From JAOPZW01 sp963851295 (GTDB lineage: Bacteria > Actinomycetota > Thermoleophilia > Solirubrobacterales > Solirubrobacteraceae): a DNA stretch of 64,000 nt. The notes under the pieces are model-generated. The model was given only the letters and a program-made list of their open reading frames with translations. It did no database searches and had not been told where the DNA came from. Location of the stretch: contig CAWKOS010000008.1 in NCBI GenBank assembly GCA_963851295.1, forward strand, positions 331,617-395,616, in the 5' to 3' direction. The first letter of the stretch is position 1. Every line of letters begins with the position of its first letter. Positions 60,005 through 64,000 of this stretch are shown in pieces. Position numbers and translations under genes: made by a program.

Positions 60005-60322
60005 CTAGTAGTCGTCGTCCTCGTCCTCGTCGGGCTCGATCTCGTCGAGCTCGTCGGGGTCGTCCTCGGTCGCCGCGACCGCCCCCGTGGGGCCGGGGTG
60101 GTGGCGGACCTCGAAGCGCTCGATCAGCTCGTCGCGGACGCGCTCGTCGATGGGCACGTCGTCGCCGATGAGGACCCAGCCCTCGTTCTCGTCGTCCTCG
60201 AAGAGCTCGGGATCGACCTCCGGAGCGTCGTCGATGACGAGCAGGACCTCGGTCTCCGGGTTGAAGTAGGTCCCGGGCCGGTTGAGGATGTCGTCGAGCT
60301 CGAAGCGTCGTGGCGCGGCCAT
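60005..60322 (-). CDS. Small acidic protein, function unknown
   Basis: A 105-residue protein with a folded-looking N-terminus (FELDDILNRPGTYFNPETEV, LLVIDDAPEVDP) and a very acidic tail (Asp/Glu, ending DEDEDDDY). No membrane segment. ATG 60322 lies 9 bases after TAGTCT. It sits 12 bases downstream of the membrane-anchored repeat protein on the same strand. Confidence 0.6.
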   Translation of the reverse strand: MAAPRRFELDDILNRPGTYFNPETEVLLVIDDAPEVDPELFEDDENEGWVLIGDDVPIDERVRDELIERFEVRHHPGPTGAVAATEDDPDELDEIEPDEDEDDDY

Positions 60323-60334
60323 GGCGCGGAAAGA

Positions 60335-60763
60335 CTAGCCATCCTCGGCGACTTCACGGATCCTGCGCGCGACCTCGGCCTCGACGTCGAGCGGCTCCTT
60401 GCCCTGGCGGGCCCGGCGGGCGTTGCGCGCGACCACGAGCTGGCGGATCTCGAGCGCCAGCGACGGGTCGACGGCCGGGCGCGCCAGCGCCGCCAGCTCG
60501 GCCTCGATATCGAGCGGCTCGCGGCCCTGGCGGATGCGCCGGGCGTTGCGCGCCTCGAGCATCTGGCGGATCTCCTCGTCGCGCTCGCCGGCCGCCATCG
60601 CGGTCGTCGGCTCGCGCTCCGGGCGGTCGGTGCCGTCGCGCAGCGACAGGCCGCCGCGGCCGATCTGGTCGTAGGCCTTGCCGAAGCCCGAGACCGTGAC
60701 GATCGCCACGAGCGCGGCCAGCACGACCACGACGACGAGCACGATCCCGAAGGCGTCCTGCAT
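60335..60763 (-). CDS. Membrane-anchored protein with an internally duplicated helical motif
   Basis: A 142-residue protein: N-terminal helix (FGIVLVVVVVLAALVAIVTV), a short linker, and two copies of a ~28-residue charged motif, EIRQMLEARNARRIRQGREP (then LDIEAELA) and EIRQLVVARNARRARQGKEP (then LDVEAEVA). The motif resembles the SHOCT-like short helical oligomerisation type. It probably sits inside the membrane facing the cytoplasm. Confidence 0.6.
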   Translation of the reverse strand: MQDAFGIVLVVVVVLAALVAIVTVSGFGKAYDQIGRGGLSLRDGTDRPEREPTTAMAAGERDEEIRQMLEARNARRIRQGREPLDIEAELAALARPAVDPSLALEIRQLVVARNARRARQGKEPLDVEAEVARRIREVAEDG

Positions 60764-60802
60764 GCGGGCATTGTCGCGCGTGCAGCCCTGGCCGGATAGC
60801 GG

Positions 60803-60830
60803 TTGACGCGCCCGTCACGTGGGGTAACCT
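60803..60830 (+). promoter_or_regulatory. Putative sigma-70-type promoter of the acyl-CoA dehydrogenase gene
   Basis: TTGACG (60803-60808) and TAACCT (60825-60830) are 16 bases apart. The predicted start of transcription, about 60837, lies just before a perfect TetR-type palindrome, so a bound repressor would block it. Confidence 0.6.
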
Positions 60831-60844
60831 TCGCCCTGACACCA

Positions 60845-60864
60845 GATTGACTGACCAGTCAATC
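60845..60864. promoter_or_regulatory. TetR-type operator palindrome
   Basis: GATTGACTG (60845-60853) and CAGTCAATC (60856-60864) are perfect inverted arms separated by two bases, between the promoter and the SD (AAGGAG, 60872-60877) of the acyl-CoA dehydrogenase gene. A TetR gene lies directly downstream of the enzyme gene and is the best candidate to bind here. Confidence 0.7.
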
Positions 60865-60883
60865 GCCTGGCAAGGAGAAGACA

Positions 60884-62059
60884 GTGGTCGACTTCACTTT
60901 GACCGATGAGCAGAAGGCGCTGCGGGAGCTCGCGCACGACTTCGCCGCCAAGGAGATCCGCCCGGTTGCCTGGGAGTACGACAAGGAAGGCACCTGGCCG
61001 CAGGAGATCCTCGAGAAGGCCCACGAGCTGGGCCTCATGAACGTCCACGTCCCCGAGGAGTACGGCGGCCCCGGCCTCTCCTATCTCGATGGCTGCCTGA
61101 TCGAGGAGGAGATCTCGTGGGGCTGCTCGGGCATCGGCACCTCGCTCGGGGCCAACGGCCTCGCCGGCGCGCCCGTCGCCCTCGGAGGCTCCGAGGAGGT
61201 CAAGGCCGAGTACTTCGGCGAGCTCGTCGAGTCGCCCAAGCTCGCCTCGTTCTGCCTCACCGAGCCCGACGCCGGCTCGGACGTCTCGGGCATGCGCACC
61301 CGCGCCAAGAGGGTCGGCGACAAGTACGTCCTCAACGGCTCGAAGTGCTTCATCACCAACGGCGGCTACGCCGACTGGTTCACGGTCTACGCCAAGACCG
61401 ACCCCGATGCCGGCCATCGCGGCATCTCCGCGTTCCTCGTGCGCAAGGACGACACGGTGATCGTGGACAAGAAGGAGGACAAGATGGGTCAGCGGGCCTC
61501 CAACACCGCGACCATCACCTTCAACGACACCGAGGTCGACGCCAAGTACCTCATCGGCGAGGAGAACAAGGGCTTCAAGCTCGCGATGATGACCCTCGAC
61601 CGCACGCGCCCGGGCGTGGCCGCCATGGCCACCGGCATCGCGCGCGCCGCGTTCGAGTTCGCCACCGAGTACTCCAAGGAGCGCGTGCAGTTCGGCGTGC
61701 CGATCGCGATGCACCAGGCGATCCAGTTCATGATCGCCGACATGGCGACCAAGGTGCACCTCTCGCGCCTGGCGACCTGGAACTCGGCCGTCCTGCTCGA
61801 CCAGGGCAAGCGCAACACCCTGGAGAGCTCGCACGCCAAGCGCTTCGCGGCGGACACCGCGATGGAGGTCACCACCGACGCCGTCCAGGTCTACGGCGGC
61901 TACGGCTTCATCAAGGACTACCCCGTCGAGAAGCTCATGCGCGACGCCAAGATCATGCAGCTCTACGAGGGCACGTCGCAGATCCAGCGCCTCGTCATCG
62001 CGCGCGAGACGCTGCTGCCCCGCCACATCGAGGAGCCCAAGGCGGTCGTCGCCGCCTAG
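60884..62059 (+). CDS. Acyl-CoA dehydrogenase
   Basis: A 391-residue FAD enzyme of fatty-acid beta-oxidation. Seen: LTEPDAGSDVSGMRTRAKRV (FAD/substrate region), KCFITNGGYADWFTVYAKT, RVQFGVPIAMHQAIQFMIAD, and the catalytic Glu in MQLYEGTSQIQRLVIARE. Chain-length preference cannot be told. GTG 60884 has the SD AAGGAG at good spacing, unlike most genes here, consistent with a leadered, operator-controlled message. It ends three bases before the convergent TetR gene. Confidence 0.93.
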   Translation: MVDFTLTDEQKALRELAHDFAAKEIRPVAWEYDKEGTWPQEILEKAHELGLMNVHVPEEYGGPGLSYLDGCLIEEEISWGCSGIGTSLGANGLAGAPVALGGSEEVKAEYFGELVESPKLASFCLTEPDAGSDVSGMRTRAKRVGDKYVLNGSKCFITNGGYADWFTVYAKTDPDAGHRGISAFLVRKDDTVIVDKKEDKMGQRASNTATITFNDTEVDAKYLIGEENKGFKLAMMTLDRTRPGVAAMATGIARAAFEFATEYSKERVQFGVPIAMHQAIQFMIADMATKVHLSRLATWNSAVLLDQGKRNTLESSHAKRFAADTAMEVTTDAVQVYGGYGFIKDYPVEKLMRDAKIMQLYEGTSQIQRLVIARETLLPRHIEEPKAVVAA

Positions 62060-62062
62060 GCC

Positions 62063-62704
62063 CTACGCCGCCTTCGCTCCGTAGCCTGCGAGGCCCTGCT
62101 CCAGGGCCTCGTAGGCGCGGTGCGCCTGGTCGCGCAGGTCGGCGGCCACCGCGCGCTGGTCCTCGCCGGCTATGAGCCGCGTGAAGGCCGCGCGGAAGAC
62201 GAGCCGCTGCGTCCACGCCAGCGAGCGCGCGACGACGGCGGGCACGAGGTCGCCCTCGGGCGCGCCCGTTTCCTCGGCGACGATCGGCGCGAGCGTCGCG
62301 GCCTCCTGCTCCCAGCTCAGGAACAGCCGGTCGCGCAGCGTGCGTGCGCCGGCCACGAGGCGCGGGATGCCGACGATCGACTCGACCGGGTCGTGCTCGA
62401 CGCGGTCGACGAACGCGAGCGTCGCCGCCCGGAAGGGCTCGACGATCGACATGCCGGCCGGGCGCGTGCGGATCGCCTCCACGAGCGCGGCGCGGCGCTC
62501 CTCGCCTCCGTGCAGGACGAGGTCCTCCTTGGCCGGGAAGTAGTTGAAGACGGTCTTCTCGGACACGTCGGCTGCCCGCGCGACGTCGGCCACCGTAACC
62601 TCATCGAAGCCGTGGGCGAAGAACAGCGCCATCGCCGCCTGGGCGATGGCCTCGCGCGTCTGGCGCTTCTTGCGCTCGCGCAGTCCCTCGGTCGTCGCGG
62701 CCAT
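62063..62704 (-). CDS. TetR-family transcriptional repressor
   Basis: A 213-residue protein: HTH ALFFAHGFDEVTVADVARAA, then DVSEKTVFNYFPAKEDLVL, and a helical ligand domain. Convergent with the acyl-CoA dehydrogenase and divergent from an ABC exporter, it may control either or both; a fatty acyl-CoA ligand is plausible. ATG 62704 is 8 bases after TAGACT (complement of 62713-62718). Confidence 0.88.
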   Translation of the reverse strand: MAATTEGLRERKKRQTREAIAQAAMALFFAHGFDEVTVADVARAADVSEKTVFNYFPAKEDLVLHGGEERRAALVEAIRTRPAGMSIVEPFRAATLAFVDRVEHDPVESIVGIPRLVAGARTLRDRLFLSWEQEAATLAPIVAEETGAPEGDLVPAVVARSLAWTQRLVFRAAFTRLIAGEDQRAVAADLRDQAHRAYEALEQGLAGYGAKAA

Positions 62705-62742
62705 GGGTGCGCAGTCTAACGTACATTTGCTATAAAGTTGCT

Positions 62743-63735
62743 GTGACTGAAATACCTGCGATCGAGGTCGACGACCTCCGCAAGTCCTTCGGCGAGATCG
62801 AGGCCGTCCGCGGCGTCAGCTTCGAGGTGGCCGCCGGCGAGGTCTTCGGGTTCCTGGGCCCCAACGGGGCCGGCAAGACGACCACGATCAACATGCTCTG
62901 CACGCTGACGAAGCCGTCGGCGGGGCGCGCGCGCGTCGCCGGCCACGACGTCGTGCGCGAGCGCGACGACGTGCGCCGCCACATCGGCCTCGTCTTCCAG
63001 GATCCGACGCTCGACGGCTACCTGACCGCCGAGCAGAACCTGCGCCTGCACGCCGAGCTCTACGGGGTCGACTCCGCCCTCATCCCCGACCGGATGCGCC
63101 AGGTGCTCGAGATGGTCGGCCTGTGGGAGCGCCGCGACGCGACGGTCATGACCTTCTCGGGCGGCATGCGCCGGCGCCTGGAGATCGCGCGCGGCTTCCT
63201 GCACTCCCCGCGCGTGCTCTTCCTCGACGAGCCGACGATCGGCCTGGACCCGCAGACGCGCAGCTCGATCTGGCGCTACATCGCCCAGCTGCAGGAGCGC
63301 GAGGACATCACGATCTTCATGACCACCCACTACATGGACGAGGCCGAGTTCTGCGATCGGATCGCGATCATGGACCAGGGCCGGATCGTCGCGCTCGACA
63401 CCCCGGAGGCGCTCAAGGCGCAGGTCGGCGCCGATCGCGTGCGCATCCAGACCGAGGACGACGAGGCCGCGATCGCCGCGCTGGCCGGGCGCTTCGAGAT
63501 CGAGGCCGGCATGTCGGAGGGCGCGGTCACCTTCCTCGTCCCCGGCGGCGAGGAGTTCGTACCGCGGCTCTTCGCGGAGCTCGGGATCCCGATCGTGTCG
63601 GTCAGCGTCTCGCGCCCGACGCTCGACGACGTCTTCATGGCGCACACCGGCACCACGATCCGCGACGCCGAGGAGTCCGGCAACAAGCACGCCAACCGGG
63701 TGATGATGCAGATGATGTCCGGGGGCCGCCGATGA
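62743..63735 (+). CDS. ABC exporter ATPase (DrrA-like)
   Basis: A 330-residue ATPase: Walker A FLGPNGAGKTTTINML, Q-loop LVFQDPTLDGYLTAEQN, signature FSGGMRRRLEIARG, Walker B VLFLDEPTIGLDPQTRS, H-loop MTTHYMDEAEF. The C-terminal ~80 residues match the DrrA tail. With the following ABC-2 permease it should export drugs or lipids. GTG 62743 is six bases after TATAAA (62731-62736), so probably leaderless; an upstream GTG at 62707 would run through this -10. Confidence 0.9.
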   Translation: MTEIPAIEVDDLRKSFGEIEAVRGVSFEVAAGEVFGFLGPNGAGKTTTINMLCTLTKPSAGRARVAGHDVVRERDDVRRHIGLVFQDPTLDGYLTAEQNLRLHAELYGVDSALIPDRMRQVLEMVGLWERRDATVMTFSGGMRRRLEIARGFLHSPRVLFLDEPTIGLDPQTRSSIWRYIAQLQEREDITIFMTTHYMDEAEFCDRIAIMDQGRIVALDTPEALKAQVGADRVRIQTEDDEAAIAALAGRFEIEAGMSEGAVTFLVPGGEEFVPRLFAELGIPIVSVSVSRPTLDDVFMAHTGTTIRDAEESGNKHANRVMMQMMSGGRR

Positions 63736-64000
63736 GCGCCACCGAGCAGGTCGCCGCTCCCACCGGCGCCGCCGCGCCCGAGATCATCCGCGTCCGCGTC
63801 CCGCCGCGCAGCTGGCGCAGTGAGCTTCGCGCGATGAAGATCGTCTGGCGTCGCGAGCTGATCCGCTTCCGCAGCGACCGCATCCGGATCGTCACCGCGC
63901 TCGTCCAGCCGCTGCTCTTCCTCTTCGTGCTCGGCACGGGCCTGGAGCAGCTCTCGGCGGCGAGCACGCACGGGGTCGAGCTGAAGACCTTCATCTACCC
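63732..64000 (+). CDS. ABC-2 type permease (DrrB-like), N-terminal part
   Basis: The first 89 residues are visible and the gene runs past the window. A soluble N-terminal stretch is followed by ELIRFRSDRIRIVTALVQPL then LFLFVLGTGLEQL, the first helix of ABC-2 permeases. ATG 63732 overlaps the ATPase stop (ATGA). It forms the membrane half of the exporter. Confidence 0.85.
   Translation, partial: MSATEQVAAPTGAAAPEIIRVRVPPRSWRSELRAMKIVWRRELIRFRSDRIRIVTALVQPLLFLFVLGTGLEQLSAASTHGVELKTFIY

Overview
The window is very GC-rich (roughly 70-75 % G+C), densely coded DNA, probably from the chromosome of an actinobacterium. The best guess is class Thermoleophilia, order Solirubrobacterales (Conexibacter/Baekduia/Solirubrobacter-like). 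This rests on a complete six-gene mce operon with its own ATPase, an actinobacterial-type integration host factor, a DUF5317 protein, and many genes that look leaderless (a TAnnnT hexamer 6-11 bases before the start codon and no Shine-Dalgarno). The lineage is inferred from gene content, not from a marker gene. No rRNA, tRNA, CRISPR array, transposase or prophage was seen.

Layout. 1-3.9 kb: end of an upstream gene, a PucR/CdaR-type regulator, a REP-like palindrome, two membrane/coiled-coil proteins and a lipoprotein. 4.0-15.5 kb: an mce lipid-import operon (two YrbE/MlaE permeases, a Mkl/MlaF-type ATPase, six MCE proteins), every junction from the first MCE gene onward overlapping. 15.5-20.5 kb: DUF2277, an AhpD-like protein, a secreted GH3 beta-glucosidase and, divergently, a secreted GH144/PF10091-like glucanase with a calcium-binding repeat tail; together they look like a small beta-glucan (possibly beta-1,2-glucan) locus. 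20.5-25.9 kb: MMPL/RND exporter, thioredoxin-fold protein, B3/B4-domain protein, two conserved unknowns and a VOC protein. 25.9-26.6 kb: a lower-GC patch with an orphan actinobacterial IHF. 26.6-29.0 kb: a frameshifted serine-palmitoyltransferase-like enzyme back to back with a YghO/bacterial-ceramide-synthase-like acyltransferase. 29-34.8 kb: LacI regulator, a nested palindrome with start codons on both strands, a GGDEF-EAL protein, a tiny two-peptide operon, DUF5317 and an AlkA-like glycosylase. 34.8-38.5 kb: an ArsR regulator flanked by inverted repeats, and a thiXYZ-type thiamine-precursor transporter under a TPP riboswitch.

38.5-43.7 kb: several tiny proteins, a MoxR/VWA (CoxD/CoxE-like) pair and an IlvD/Edd dehydratase. 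43.7-48.5 kb (minus strand): an operon of membrane protein, FAD oxidoreductase, DUF1365, cyclopropane-synthase-like methyltransferase, ECF sigma factor and membrane LytR_C protein, resembling the mycobacterial ufaA1/sigK neighbourhood. 48.5-60 kb: two aldo/keto reductases, a penicillin-binding protein, an ArsA/Get3-type ATPase with a small partner, a secreted C5-epimerase-like protein, a Ca2+/H+ antiporter, TerC and a GAF-GAF-GGDEF protein. 60-64 kb: two small conserved proteins, an acyl-CoA dehydrogenase behind a promoter/TetR-type operator, a TetR regulator, and the start of a DrrAB-like ABC exporter that runs off the window.

The main theme is lipid and envelope biology: lipid uptake (Mce), lipid export (MMPL, DrrAB-like), possible sphingoid-base chemistry, fatty-acid methylation under an ECF sigma factor, and fatty-acid oxidation under a TetR repressor. 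Secreted polysaccharide enzymes, c-di-GMP signalling and thiamine-precursor uptake sit between these.
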